Assembly: GCA_021807595.1 (NCBI GenBank)
Contig: JAKBCS010000024.1
Coordinates: forward strand, 1 to 48,559
Reading direction: 5' to 3'
Length of the DNA stretch: 48,559 bases
Origin: Planctomycetota bacterium
Lineage (GTDB): Bacteria; Planctomycetota; Planctomycetia; Gemmatales; Gemmataceae
How positions within the stretch are numbered: the stretch's first letter is position 1; each line of letters opens with the position of its first letter. The notes under the pieces are model-generated. The model searched no databases and was not told the origin of the DNA. It saw only the letters and a program-made list of their open reading frames with translations. Shown one piece after another: positions 8,243-17,623 of the stretch. Both the position numbers and the translations under genes were made by a program.

Positions 8243-9148
8243 TTACCAATCGGGTCCGAGGGGGATACCGTCGTTGGGCAATACCGCGTTGCGCCAAGTG
8301 TACTGCGAGATGCCCTGTGTCACCACACGCACCGAGCCATCGAACAGACCGACGAGGATGCCGCCGGTAGTGCTCGAATTGAGCATACAAGGATTGCAGG
8401 CATTCGGCGGCGGATTGATCTGCGGCAAGGCCAGGGTATTGAAGGCGGGGACGGAGCCGATGCCGACCGGATTGCTGCTTTGGCGATTGCAGCCGCCGCC
8501 CGTCTCGCCCCAATAGAACACCGATCCGCCGTTCATCGGACACATCATGCGTTTTTCGGCGAACGAGATGGTGTTGGAGGTGCCGTCCGTGATGGTTGCG
8601 GGAAGGCGCGCCGTCGGATAGTCGTTACGGTTCGGCCAGTTACCATAGAGCGGCGGAGTCAAAGCAAAGTCGTTTGGTGCGTAGCTGGTACCGGCGCGAG
8701 GACTGCTGTTATCGGGAAATCCATTCGCCGGGGCGGAGGGGTCCGCCGGGCTAACGTAGGTCTTGATGTTGAAGCCGCACCACCACGAATCGTAGTGTCG
8801 CGTCAGCATGATGTTGTAGGTGTTTTGCTGTTCGACGAACGGCAGCATGTAGAAGAAAGGCGTGCCGATGGTCGGCTGATTGAACGTGCCGTCGATGATC
8901 GCGCCCGGAGGGGGCTTGGGGTAATGGCCGTCGATGGACGGCAGGACACCGTAGGTATCGTTCATGTTGGCCAAGGCGAGAGACATTTGCTTAAGATTGT
9001 TGGACGACTGCGTCCGTGCGGCGGCTTCGCGGACTTTCTGAACGGCCGGCAAGAGTAGACCGATCAAAATAGCGATGATGGCGATGACGACCAACAGTTC
9101 GATGAGCGTGAAACCACGCCAGCGGCGAAAGAGACGGACAATTGGCAT
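8243..9148 (-). CDS. DUF1559 protein with type IV pilin-like N-terminal methylation motif
   Basis: A 301-residue protein with a prepilin-type leader: [12 protein letters not shown] followed by [20 protein letters not shown], i.e. G/F cleavage with Glu5 of the mature chain. [19 protein letters not shown] continues the pilin alpha-helix. The remainder is the DUF1559 domain found in large paralogous families in planctomycetes, with the usual C-terminal DGSVRVV segment. It is presumed to be exported through a type II secretion/pilus-like route; its role is unknown. The start at 9148 is set by GAGGAGG a few bases upstream; an in-frame ATG at 9178 has no ribosome site and would displace the leader. 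A 44-bp repeat array follows the stop. It appears monocistronic. Confidence 0.92.
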   Translation of the reverse strand: MPIVRLFRRWRGFTLIELLVVIAIIAILIGLLLPAVQKVREAAARTQSSNNLKQMSLALANMNDTYGVLPSIDGHYPKPPPGAIIDGTFNQPTIGTPFFYMLPFVEQQNTYNIMLTRHYDSWWCGFNIKTYVSPADPSAPANGFPDNSSPRAGTSYAPNDFALTPPLYGNWPNRNDYPTARLPATITDGTSNTISFAEKRMMCPMNGGSVFYWGETGGGCNRQSSNPVGIGSVPAFNTLALPQINPPPNACNPCMLNSSTTGGILVGLFDGSVRVVTQGISQYTWRNAVLPNDGIPLGPDW

Positions 9149-9624
9149 AACAGCCTCCTCAATGAAGTGAGGAACCAAAAAGATAGAGAAGATGAGAAGT
9201 CTTTAGCGAGCGATCTTTCATCCGTGCGCGCATCATTGCGCCAATTTCCTCTGCGAGTTGAGGAATAGGAACGGATATTTTTTCGGCTTAAAGTCTCCCC
9301 ACAGCATCGTAGATAGGCGCGGAAGCCGTGTCAAGAAAAAAAATGAGTAAAACTTCACGATTGCCCGAAACGCCAAGCAGAATGAACACCTGAGAGCTGT
9401 CTCGTAAGCTCCTCGCTTTCCTGACCTCAATACGAACATTCGCTCCGACGAACGAGAAATACGCTTTGTTTCCTCCGAGAATCCATCTACACTGAGGGAA
9501 AGACAAGCCGTATTAGATTTCAGAGACTGTCTCATAAGCTCCCCTCTCTGCTGTACTCAGGGGAGAGGGGCTTTGGAGACAGACTCGCAGGTTCTCATTC
9601 TCCCACAAGGCGAGGCGCTGTCGC
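9149..9624. other. 476-bp non-coding gap with partly repeated segments
   Basis: Between divergent genes (DUF1559 on minus, the membrane/TPR gene on plus) I see no supported coding region. An open frame at 9233-9535 (minus) has an A/T-rich, unconserved-looking product. The gap contains two related copies of CTGTCTC(G/A)TAAGCTCC, at about 9397 and 9528, and the inverted repeat listed at 9523-9586. Promoters for both flanking genes must lie here, but I could not pick convincing -35/-10 pairs. Confidence 0.6.
9523..9586. repeat. Inverted repeat of the CTCCCCT/AGGGGAG family
   Basis: The outer arms GAGACTGTCTC (9523-9533) and GAGACAGACTC (9576-9586) match at 10 of 11 positions. The inner arms are CCCCTCT (9541-9547) and AGAGGGG (9564-9570). 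The inner part contains TGTACTCAGGGGAGAGGGG, which recurs almost unchanged inside the large inverted repeat at 36331-36455. This looks like an interspersed extragenic palindrome, not a gene-specific site. It lies about 40 bp upstream of the ATG at 9625, so it would be in the leader or promoter of that gene. Confidence 0.65.
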
Positions 9625-12600
9625 ATGACCTCGGATTCCGTTCCTCTCCCGTCCTATCCCTCCACAACTAGAACAGGGATGGGCTTGGTAGACGGCTTGC
9701 TCGCCGTCATGCTCTGTGTTTTGGCATTCCTACTGGCCTCGACGCCGGCGCGCAATAGCGATTTGCTGCTCCATCTCGCCTCGGGGCGAGTGTTCGCGCG
9801 CGGAGACGCGACGTGGGGAGTCGATCCTTTCTCGTCCGCCACGAAGAACCGATCCTATGTGAATCCCACCTGGCTCAGCGATGTCCTACTCTTCGAGTTG
9901 CACCAATTCGGCGACGGCAAGGCACTGGTTCCTGCAAAAGCCCTCCTCGCGGCGCTGCTTGTCGGCATGCTTTTCCTTTTTAGGATTCCATCGTTCTCCG
10001 TATCTTATTTGTTCTTTATCGGCATCGCCGCCGCACTGGCGTTGGGGCCGTGGCTAACGCTTCAGCCCGCCTTGCTGTCGCCGGTGTGTTTGCTTTTGAC
10101 CCTCTATCTCCTGGAACGTCCGCGTTCGGTGGAGGAGACGGCGGCGCGCGCGCGTAGACAGCGATGGCTCATCGTGCCCTTGTTCGCACTGTGGGCCAAT
10201 CTCGACGGTTGGTTCGTCCTTGGACCGCTGACGGTCGGATGGTATGCGTTGGGTCAGCTAGTGCGCGGGTCGGGGGCGAATCGCTGGAACGAGTTTTTCA
10301 CCCTATCGCTTCTCAGTCTGGCTGGACTCGCGGCCTGTCTGTGTACTCCTTATCACGTTCGCACCTTGGCCTGGCCTACGCCGTTGGGCCTCACCCCAGG
10401 CGAACGAGCTTGGATGCTCGATCCCCTCGGTCGGGATCTGGTCGTTTCCTCTTTCGGAAGACGATTCGCCTCTTCGGCGATTTTCACGAGTCCCGGCGCG
10501 TGGGCGTACTATCTCCTCACAATCGTCGGCGCGATTTCTTTCTTCCTCGCGCCAGGAACCTTGCATTGGGGACGCATGTTGACGTGGTTGTCCCTCGCGG
10601 CTTTGAGCGTCTACCAGGCTCGCGCCATCCCGTTCTTCGCCGTGCCCGGCGCTGCCCTCATGGCATTAAATTGGCAAGAGTTCTTACGCTCCCGACCGCA
10701 AACGGAGTCGATGCGGCGTTTGACGCGCCTTGCGCGCAGCCTGGGATTGATATTGGGGTTGGTGCTGGCGGTGCTGGCTTGGCCGGGCTGGCTGCAACCG
10801 GCTCCCTTTCGGGCGCGCGGATGGGACGTGGAGCCGGACGAAACGATGGTGCGTATGGCTCGACGGCTCCAACGCGAACACGACAAAGACCATCTCCGCA
10901 CGGATCGGTTTGCCCTCACCTTCACCCCCGAAGCCGCCCATTATCTCGCTTGGTTCTGTCCCGCCGAAAAGGGGTTTGTCGATTCGCGTTGGCCCCTCTT
11001 TCCCCATGCGAGTGCCGATTTCGCGCGCATGCGCGACCTGATTCTGCAAGGAGCGACGACTGGAGAAAACGAACTGCTCTCTTTGCTCGATGCCTATCAC
11101 CTCGATCGGATACTCTTATACGATCCCGACCGCGAGCGCGCCGCGTCGGCCTATCGCCGATTGTTCTTGGACGAAGATCATTGGCAGCTGGCGGCGATGG
11201 AGGGAGGCGCGGCACTCTTCCTCCGCCGTACCGGATCGCAACCGTCCCCGCTCGTTTACGATACTCGACGCCTGGCCTATTTCCCCACGGACGAACGGGG
11301 CGTGTCGTCCTCGGAGCGTCCGCCCGCCGCACCAAATTGGCTCGATGCCTTCCGGCTCCAAGGCGACGACCGTTCGGCGGATCGAGAGGAGGCGGCCTTG
11401 CACATACTGTCCTTCGATCTGCAAACCGAGGTTGCCGCACGGCGATGGGTGTTGACGCAGGCGACGGGACTGATCGGATCGGGGATTGGACACAATCCCG
11501 CGGAAGCCGGCGTCGGGCTGGAGTTGCGGCTCGATTTTGGCCTGCCCCCCACGCCGCGCGAATCGCTGATCCTCGCCGTACGCGCCGCCCGCCGCGCCCT
11601 GTCTTCCCATCCCAACGACGGCCAAACCTTCCTCGTGTTGGGAGAAGCCTATTTGCGACTGGGCCGACACACGCGCGAGGCGATGTGGCAAATGAGGTTG
11701 CCTCGCCTCGCGGCGATCCGTCAAGTTCAGACCCTGACCGCTCTCGAGCAGGCGGTTTTGCTTCGTCCCGATCTCGACGACGGCCATGCCTTGCTCGCGC
11801 AACTCTATTATGAGTCGGAACAGTGGGATCGAGTTCTCGATTGTTTGCAGGCGCGTTTGCGCATCGTCGATAACGCCGTTCTGCACGGCGGCGACGGGGC
11901 GGCTTCGGCGGCTCAGCGGCGTTCGGCTTTGCGGGCCGACGTCGCGCAGATGGAAGAGTTGGTCGAAAAGGCTCAGAAGACTTACAAGGCCAATAGCGCG
12001 GACATAAGCGATCCGTCCAAAGCCTTTCACCGCGCGACGCTGGCCGCGCGCCATCGCCTAACGCGCCAAGCCCTCGACTTGCTGTTGGCTTCGTATCCGG
12101 CGATCTTCGGAGCGGCCGGTGTCGAAATGCAACTCAACCTCATGCTCAAAGCGGGACGCGCTTACGAGGTTCGAGCTTGGCTGTCTCCCGAAGACGAGAG
12201 GTCGATCGGATTTTCCTCGTTTCATTGGATCGAGGCTCAGGCGGCGGCGGCCTGCGGAGATTATGCCACCGCCGATACCGAGATGAAAAAATTGAGCGAA
12301 GTCCTCCACCTCGTCCCGCTTATGCCCGAGAAAGCCGCGCCGGTACGCTCGTCCATCGCCCTTCGGGTCGGCGGAGCGTTCCTCGCACATCTTCTGCCCA
12401 CCGAAGGGATCGCCGGTTGCGCGACGGCGCTCGAAATACAATCCGAAGCCTTCCGGCCCTTGGAACCGCTGTCCGATCTATTGCGACAAGAGGCGGATTG
12501 GCATGTGGTGCGCGGTCTCCTCGCTTTGGAATGGGGAGAGGTCGAGACGGCGCGCGGCCATTTCCAAACCGCGCTCGATTCGTGGAACAGTGAAGAAGCG

Positions 12601-12711
12601 GCAGCGGCGGGAAGCGGCGTGGACTTTGCCGCTCGCCCGATCGCTCAATCCGTGTTGGCGGCCATCGACGAAGTGAAAAACGATCCATCCGAGCGCCGAG
12701 AACCGCACTGA
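9625..12711 (+). CDS. Polytopic membrane protein with GT-C-like N-terminus and C-terminal TPR region
   Basis: A 1028-residue protein. The first 390 residues contain about ten hydrophobic segments (one at 24-42, then clusters across 108-390). An early extracytoplasmic loop reads SDLLLHLASGRVFARGD and NPTWLSDVLLFEL, resembling the first loop of GT-C membrane glycosyltransferase-like proteins. Residues 400-560 are soluble. From about 640 onward, helical repeats resemble TPRs (FLVLGEAYLRLGRH, HALLAQLYYESEQWDRVLDCL, and a unit near 960). No catalytic assignment is justified. It is transcribed with the multihaem cytochrome gene that starts 8 bp after its stop, so the two products probably act together at the membrane. 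The start has only a modest ribosome site (AAGGCGAGG). Confidence 0.75.
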   Translation: MTSDSVPLPSYPSTTRTGMGLVDGLLAVMLCVLAFLLASTPARNSDLLLHLASGRVFARGDATWGVDPFSSATKNRSYVNPTWLSDVLLFELHQFGDGKALVPAKALLAALLVGMLFLFRIPSFSVSYLFFIGIAAALALGPWLTLQPALLSPVCLLLTLYLLERPRSVEETAARARRQRWLIVPLFALWANLDGWFVLGPLTVGWYALGQLVRGSGANRWNEFFTLSLLSLAGLAACLCTPYHVRTLAWPTPLGLTPGERAWMLDPLGRDLVVSSFGRRFASSAIFTSPGAWAYYLLTIVGAISFFLAPGTLHWGRMLTWLSLAALSVYQARAIPFFAVPGAALMALNWQEFLRSRPQTESMRRLTRLARSLGLILGLVLAVLAWPGWLQPAPFRARGWDVEPDETMVRMARRLQREHDKDHLRTDRFALTFTPEAAHYLAWFCPAEKGFVDSRWPLFPHASADFARMRDLILQGATTGENELLSLLDAYHLDRILLYDPDRERAASAYRRLFLDEDHWQLAAMEGGAALFLRRTGSQPSPLVYDTRRLAYFPTDERGVSSSERPPAAPNWLDAFRLQGDDRSADREEAALHILSFDLQTEVAARRWVLTQATGLIGSGIGHNPAEAGVGLELRLDFGLPPTPRESLILAVRAARRALSSHPNDGQTFLVLGEAYLRLGRHTREAMWQMRLPRLAAIRQVQTLTALEQAVLLRPDLDDGHALLAQLYYESEQWDRVLDCLQARLRIVDNAVLHGGDGAASAAQRRSALRADVAQMEELVEKAQKTYKANSADISDPSKAFHRATLAARHRLTRQALDLLLASYPAIFGAAGVEMQLNLMLKAGRAYEVRAWLSPEDERSIGFSSFHWIEAQAAAACGDYATADTEMKKLSEVLHLVPLMPEKAAPVRSSIALRVGGAFLAHLLPTEGIAGCATALEIQSEAFRPLEPLSDLLRQEADWHVVRGLLALEWGEVETARGHFQTALDSWNSEEAAAAGSGVDFAARPIAQSVLAAIDEVKNDPSERREPH

Positions 12712-12718
12712 GGTTATC

Positions 12719-14635
12719 ATGTCGAACGAATCCACACCGACGAATCGTCGACGCGCGCTGTTGGCGGGGACGCTGGCGGCACTGTTCTTGTCTCTGGGTT
12801 GTTTTCTCTTGGCGCGCTGGCTCCTCTCCGTACCGACCGAACATCAACCCGCTTCGGAGTCCGCCGATCCACGGCGCGCCTATCGCGGTCCCTATCGCAA
12901 CATTCATCCCGACGTCGGCTACGTCGGCGATGCGGCCTGTTTCGACTGTCATAAAGAAATCGCCCAAAGTTTCGCCCGCCATCCCATGGGGCGTTCCCTG
13001 GTGCGCGTCGAAGATCTGCTCGACCGGCAAGACTATGGCTCCGAAACGAATAACCCTTTTACCGTGCTGGGAAGGCGCTTCGAGGTCGAACGGCAAGGAA
13101 ATCGCCTGTTGCATCGCCAAACTCTGGTCGATGAGAAAGGTCGGCCCGCGATTGAGTTGGCCCACGAGGTTCATTGGGTCATCGGTTCCGGTTCGAAAGG
13201 CTATTCCTATCTGACGGAGCGAGACGGCTACCTGATGCAAACGCCGATCAGCTGGTTCGCGCATGAAAAGCGTTGGGATCTGTCGCCGGGGTTCGGTCCC
13301 TCGGTCTTGGCGGGGCGCATGGTACCGGCCTCCTGCCTATTCTGTCATGCCAATCGCTTGCGGGAACACCCCCAACAACCCGATCGCTTTGTGCCTCCGG
13401 TGTTCGACGGCCACGCCATCGGTTGCGAACGCTGTCACGGCCCCGGCGCACTGCACGTCGCGGGCGATTTGGATCACACCATCGTCAATCCGGAGCGCCT
13501 AACTCCGCAACTCCGCGATGCGGTCTGCGAACAGTGTCATCTCGAAGGCGAGGCTCGCCTGATGCGCGCCGGACGCGCTCCGTTCGATTATCGTCCCGGA
13601 TTGCCCGCGAACGATTTTTGGGCCGTGCTGGTGCAAGAGCGAAAGGGGAGCAAGGACGCCAAGGCGGTCAACCACGTCGAACAGATGTATCAGAGCAATT
13701 GTTTCTCGCATCCGGTGAACGGCGTGCAGTTGGGATGTATCACTTGCCACGATCCACACGTCCACATCGGGGCGGAACAGCGCGAGGAGTTCTATCGAAA
13801 CAAGTGTCTGAAATGCCACGACGAGGCCGAGGGGCAATCGGCTTGCTCTCGTCCCGACTCGAATCTCGATCGAGTGAAACCCCGGGGCAATTGCATTGCT
13901 TGCCACATGCCGCGCTACACGCACTCGGACATCCCGCACACCGCCTCGACCGATCATCGCATCGTGCGCCGGCCCAAGGAGGAACCGATTCGGGAAGCCG
14001 ATCTCGAACGTGCCGAGTTCGTGGACTTCTACCGCGACCGTTTCCCGCGCGGCGACGCCCAGACCGAGCGCTCGCTGGGGTTGGGGCTGGTAAAAATGAT
14101 GAACGAGAAGATACTTCTCCCCCAGCGCCATGCCGAGGAGGCTCTGCGCCTGCTCGAGTCGGCGTTGGGGCGCGATCCTACCGATCTCTCGGTGCGCGAA
14201 GGCAAACTGGAATTGTACCTGCTGTTAAATCGAGCCGCCGAGGCGCTGAGCGAAGCGGACCTGCTTTTGCCGGTGCAACGAGAGAATTGGCAATTGCTGT
14301 TCCAAGCAGCCGCCGCCGCTCAAGCCGCCGGACAAGTCGATCGCGCCCGAGACTATTGGCAACGGGGCTTGGACATCAACCCGTATGTGGCGGATTATCA
14401 GATTCGTCTGGTGAGTCTGCTCATTCGGGCGAGAAAGTTCGACGAAGCGAACCGTCACTGCGAACAGATCTTGCGTTACGATCCTTTCGACGTATCGGGA
14501 CGGCAGGCGCGGATCGGCTTTCTCTTGGAAAAAGGGCAACGCGACGAAGCGAAGCGAGAGTTCGAGATACTCCGCCGCCTCAAACCGCCGGATCTACCGC
14601 AGCGCGAGGAGTGGTTCCGAAAACAGTTGCGCTGA
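12719..14635 (+). CDS. Membrane-anchored multihaem c-type cytochrome with C-terminal TPRs
   Basis: A 638-residue protein. A hydrophobic segment at 13-36 is a signal anchor. Seven CxxCH motifs are visible in order: CFDCH (74-78), CLFCH, CERCH, CEQCH, CITCH, CLKCH and CIACH, all before about residue 400. HPMGRS, CERCHGPG and CIACHMPR resemble the cytochrome c554/NrfB-like families often fused to TPRs. The last 220 residues carry TPR-like units (HAEEALRLLESALGRDP, ARDYWQRGLDINP). It should be exported and haem-loaded by the Ccm/Ccs machinery, which is not in the window, and act in extracytoplasmic electron transfer. The start lies 8 bp after the preceding stop, indicating one operon. The electron partner is unknown. 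Confidence 0.88.
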   Translation: MSNESTPTNRRRALLAGTLAALFLSLGCFLLARWLLSVPTEHQPASESADPRRAYRGPYRNIHPDVGYVGDAACFDCHKEIAQSFARHPMGRSLVRVEDLLDRQDYGSETNNPFTVLGRRFEVERQGNRLLHRQTLVDEKGRPAIELAHEVHWVIGSGSKGYSYLTERDGYLMQTPISWFAHEKRWDLSPGFGPSVLAGRMVPASCLFCHANRLREHPQQPDRFVPPVFDGHAIGCERCHGPGALHVAGDLDHTIVNPERLTPQLRDAVCEQCHLEGEARLMRAGRAPFDYRPGLPANDFWAVLVQERKGSKDAKAVNHVEQMYQSNCFSHPVNGVQLGCITCHDPHVHIGAEQREEFYRNKCLKCHDEAEGQSACSRPDSNLDRVKPRGNCIACHMPRYTHSDIPHTASTDHRIVRRPKEEPIREADLERAEFVDFYRDRFPRGDAQTERSLGLGLVKMMNEKILLPQRHAEEALRLLESALGRDPTDLSVREGKLELYLLLNRAAEALSEADLLLPVQRENWQLLFQAAAAAQAAGQVDRARDYWQRGLDINPYVADYQIRLVSLLIRARKFDEANRHCEQILRYDPFDVSGRQARIGFLLEKGQRDEAKREFEILRRLKPPDLPQREEWFRKQLR

Positions 14636-14662
14636 TCGTTGGGCGATCTCCCGCGTCTGGGG

Positions 14663-15967
14663 TTACGGTGTCGCGCCCAGCTCGGCTAGTTTTCGCCTCT
14701 GTTCGTCGGCTTTCTCCGTATCGTTGATCTTTTCGTAGTGGGCCAAGAGCGCGCGCCGCGTAGGGATGTGATTCGGATCGATGTCCCGAGCGCGCCGCAG
14801 CCAGAATAAGCCGTGATCCTCATCGTCCAGCTTGAAAAACAACTCCCCCGCTTCACAGGCCAACTTCACGTCGTTGGGATGAGCCGCCAGGTCGCTCCTC
14901 AATAAAGTGGTCAAGCGTTTCTGTAGTTTGCCCTCTTCGTCCCAGATCGCATGTTCGCACTCGGCCTCGCGCTCGCGGTCGGGTTGCCGTTCCAGACATT
15001 GGTACAGGGTATAGCGTGCTTCGCCGTCGTGCGGTTTGACGGCGAGCGCCTTGCGCAGCCAAGGCTCGGCGGCAGCGGGATTGCCGGTCAGCTCCAACTT
15101 GCCTCGCTGATACAGGAGACCGAAATGGTCTGGATTCTTTTGCAAGGCCGCATCGAGCAGCTCTCGCGCTTCCAGGCTCCGGGTCTGCACGACGCGATAG
15201 GGCGCGAGGGCGGCGATCGCATCTGGGTTGTCCGGCATTTCCAGCAGAAGTCGTTCGAGGTGCGGTCCCGAGTCGGCCCAGCGGTTGCTTTCGACCAGCA
15301 ATTGAGCCAAGCGGAGGCGGATGTCGGATCGTCCCGGTTGCAGGTCCAGCAGGTTTTCGTAATCGAAGATCGCTCGATCGCGTTGATCGAGTTGCACGCT
15401 CACCCAGCCCCGCCAATCGAGGGCGCGTACGGAGTCGGGGGTTTGTTCGAGCCAACGATCGAGGCAAGTGAGCGCCTCCAGGTAGCGCGTTTGCCGCAAA
15501 TACACGCGGGCCAAGGCTTCGAGCATGGCGGGCGAATCGGGATGACGCTTTCGCACCAAGGCGAGCAAGACGGGAGATACCTCGTCCACTTCTCCCATTT
15601 GACAGCGCAGCAAGAGCCACTCCATCTGCAACGGTTCGCTCATGCCGTGGAGTTCGCCGCAGCGCTGGAGAAATAGCTCGGCTTCGGAATAGGCGGCGTG
15701 CGCGCGACGAATCCGCGCCGCCAACAGCAGCGTCGAAGCCTGCCTCCTTCGGATCAATAGCGCGCGATCGATGTGGCGCGTGGCATCGTCCAGGCGATAG
15801 TCGGCGAGAGCCTGGGCGGCCAAACGCTCTTGATGTGCCGCCCAGCCTTCGCACATCCCCCATCCGCCACCGAGAAGAATCATCCCCAGAAGCAGCCGAT
15901 ACCAACGGCGACGCGAACGCGACGGTGGGGCGGGGGCGACAGGAGTCGAGCTGCCGGTCGAGGTCAT
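14663..15967 (-). CDS. Membrane-anchored TPR protein
   Basis: A 434-residue protein. An Arg-rich cytoplasmic stub (17-22) precedes one transmembrane segment (about 23-42). The rest is a string of TPR-like helix pairs: DYRLDDATRHIDRALLI, ALARVYLRQTRYLEALTCLDR, GWVSVQLDQRDRAIFDYENLL, and a last unit near GLFWLRRARDIDPNH. It is most likely a protein-protein scaffold on the outer face of the membrane. It is the last gene of a minus-strand run, 21 bp downstream of the lipoprotein gene, and converges on the multihaem cytochrome gene with 27 bp between stops. I see no enzymatic domain. Confidence 0.85.
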   Translation of the reverse strand: MTSTGSSTPVAPAPPSRSRRRWYRLLLGMILLGGGWGMCEGWAAHQERLAAQALADYRLDDATRHIDRALLIRRRQASTLLLAARIRRAHAAYSEAELFLQRCGELHGMSEPLQMEWLLLRCQMGEVDEVSPVLLALVRKRHPDSPAMLEALARVYLRQTRYLEALTCLDRWLEQTPDSVRALDWRGWVSVQLDQRDRAIFDYENLLDLQPGRSDIRLRLAQLLVESNRWADSGPHLERLLLEMPDNPDAIAALAPYRVVQTRSLEARELLDAALQKNPDHFGLLYQRGKLELTGNPAAAEPWLRKALAVKPHDGEARYTLYQCLERQPDREREAECEHAIWDEEGKLQKRLTTLLRSDLAAHPNDVKLACEAGELFFKLDDEDHGLFWLRRARDIDPNHIPTRRALLAHYEKINDTEKADEQRRKLAELGATP

Positions 15968-15988
15968 GTCCAGTCAACCGAGAGAGAG

Positions 15989-16444
15989 TCAATTGTCACT
16001 CAACACGAGTTCCAACGGCGCATTGCCGTCTTTGATCGTGCATTTCAAGTCGGTGCTACCGGCGGTTTTATACTTATTCGGATAGGGAATCGTGGCCTGG
16101 CCCATCTGTTGCTCGAAGCTCTTTTTCATCTCCGCCTCCTTGGCGGGGTCGAGTCCCTTCGGCATGGCGGGCATGTTGCGACCTTGGGAGACGTTGGCCG
16201 GCGCTTCGACGACAATTTTGTATTCTCCCGGCGGGATGTTGGTGCTGTCGAAAGTGCCTTCTTGCGTCACGGGGATCGTGAGATCGTCGCCCGGCCCTGG
16301 AAGGGGATAGAGGCGGAGCGTGACGCCGTTCACGGCCTTGCCTTTGTAAATGATCTTGCCTTTTATCGAACCGCCCTGATTGCGCTTCGTTCCGCAACCC
16401 GCGAGAACAACCAAGCCGAGAGCCAGCATGACGAGTCGTCGCAT
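15989..16444 (-). CDS. Small lipoprotein with carboxypeptidase-regulatory-like domain
   Basis: A 151-residue protein. The lipobox LVVLAGC, about residues 12-18, predicts diacylglycerol modification. The mature part starts SIKGKIIYKGKAVNGVTLRLYP and includes FDSTNIPPGEYKIVVEAP, the pattern of a carboxypeptidase D regulatory-like/transthyretin-like beta-sandwich that is abundant as lipoproteins in planctomycetes. The role is unknown. I chose ATG 16444 because it places the lipobox correctly; the ATG at 16477 would add 11 residues before the charged n-region. Its ribosome site is weak. It sits between the TPR gene (21 bp downstream) and the zinc-ribbon membrane protein gene. Confidence 0.82.
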   Translation of the reverse strand: MRRLVMLALGLVVLAGCGTKRNQGGSIKGKIIYKGKAVNGVTLRLYPLPGPGDDLTIPVTQEGTFDSTNIPPGEYKIVVEAPANVSQGRNMPAMPKGLDPAKEAEMKKSFEQQMGQATIPYPNKYKTAGSTDLKCTIKDGNAPLELVLSDN

Positions 16445-16582
16445 GATACACCGAGAGTAGAAGAGAGTTAAAGACACGCGAAATCCAAGAATAGCAATGG
16501 AACGTTGGGCGAAGCTCCGAGTTGAGATTATTGGATTCGTGCTTCAATATACGCAGCAACGAGCAACTGTCAAGACGCTCAA

Positions 16583-16610
16583 CGAACCGGCATCGGCCGC
16601 TGCCGGTTCG
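16583..16610 (-). terminator. Hairpin just 3' of the zinc-ribbon membrane protein gene
   Basis: CGAACCGGCA (16583-16592) and TGCCGGTTCG (16601-16610) form a perfect 10-bp stem with an 8-nt loop. On the minus strand the hairpin begins two bases after the stop codon of the gene at 16612-17577. No strong U-tract follows. It may end or stabilise the upstream transcript and so separate the lipoprotein and TPR genes into their own unit. Confidence 0.6.
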
Positions 16611-16611
16611 G

Positions 16612-17577
16612 CTACCAGCGGAGTTCGAGCTTGGGGAGGGGCCGCTGTGGGCCGCGCCGATCGATCCAGAACGTCAATACCGCCGATACGATGGCCAACC
16701 AGTGCAGCGCGACGACCGACTTAAACCAGACGGTGCGAATCGAGGAATCCATGTATCTCCCGCGTTCCGCCGCCTCCTTTTTTTGCTCGTCCGTTTTCTT
16801 AGGCTCTTTGCTCTCGTACTGTTTATCGACCCAGTCGGCGAACTGGTTGTCCATGCTGAAGCCGACGACCCATTGCAGCGCCAAGAAGAGGAACAACGCG
16901 ACGTTGGCGGCGGCCACGATGCCCCAGCGCCAGGGAAGATATTTCTCCACCACCGGAGGAAGTTTGAAGGGAACGACCCCCAACCCCACGCTGGCGACGG
17001 TGACAATCGAGACGGGAAAGAACAACAGCAGATAAAAAATGGCCAGCGCGCTGACGTTGGGTTTGTACTTGGCGTCGTCCAAAAAACGCACATAATCGCC
17101 CTTCAAATCCGGATCGGACGAGTACTTGCCAAAGGCGACTTGCCAAGGGTTTTGCCACGCTGCGGGTACGCCGCCGGGATAGACTCCTCCCCAACTGGTA
17201 AATTGCAGGAAGAAGATCAACACCAGGCACACAGGAGCGATCCACGGCAACACGTTGGGACTGACGCGGAGAGCGAGGGTTCGCGTATATTCGCTCGGCG
17301 GAGGCGCTGGCTGCGGCGGAGTCGGAGTGGACGGCGGCGGAGAGGCTGGTTCCGGCGGTGAAGGAAACGGCGTCTGAAACGAAGTCGAACGGGATGGCGG
17401 AGGTATGTCGTCGCGGAGAGAATAAATCTCGGACTCCGTCTGAGACGAAGAAGCTCCCGTCCCCGGCAGCCCCGGAACCGTGAACGTGCCGGCACAGAGA
17501 GGACACTTCATCAACTGCCCGGCGAACTCTTCCGGGACGGTAAGCATTTTCTGACAATTGGGACACAAAAGATTCAT
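16612..17577 (-). CDS. Membrane protein with N-terminal zinc-ribbon
   Basis: A 321-residue protein. Two CxxC knuckles, CPNC (5-8) and CPLC (25-28), form a zinc ribbon of the type common at the start of planctomycete membrane proteins. A Pro/Ser-rich linker (about 40-100) follows. Four or so hydrophobic segments then run from about 112 to the end: NVLPWIAPVCLVLIFFLQF, FYLLLFFPVSIVTVASVG, NVALFLFLALQWVV and SVVALHWLAIVSAVLTF. A cluster rich in K and E (QYESKEPKKTDEQKK) sits in one loop. The function is unknown. It lies 46 bp downstream of the NAD(P)H-hydrate dehydratase gene and is followed by a hairpin, so it probably closes the flagellar/nnrD transcription unit. Confidence 0.78.
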   Translation of the reverse strand: MNLLCPNCQKMLTVPEEFAGQLMKCPLCAGTFTVPGLPGTGASSSQTESEIYSLRDDIPPPSRSTSFQTPFPSPPEPASPPPSTPTPPQPAPPPSEYTRTLALRVSPNVLPWIAPVCLVLIFFLQFTSWGGVYPGGVPAAWQNPWQVAFGKYSSDPDLKGDYVRFLDDAKYKPNVSALAIFYLLLFFPVSIVTVASVGLGVVPFKLPPVVEKYLPWRWGIVAAANVALFLFLALQWVVGFSMDNQFADWVDKQYESKEPKKTDEQKKEAAERGRYMDSSIRTVWFKSVVALHWLAIVSAVLTFWIDRRGPQRPLPKLELRW

Positions 17578-17623
17578 AAGTTTCTACCCTGTACGAACGA
17601 GGCCACCTTGCTCTTTATAGGGC

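Noticed and set aside
9233-9535. Possible 100-residue minus-strand gene
   Set aside because: Lies over a repeated, AT-richer spacer; no ribosome site, and its product has no features beyond chance hydrophobic runs.
13273-14727. 484-codon plus-strand frame inside the cytochrome gene
   Set aside because: Out-of-frame reading of the multihaem cytochrome; Arg/Ser-rich, no motifs.
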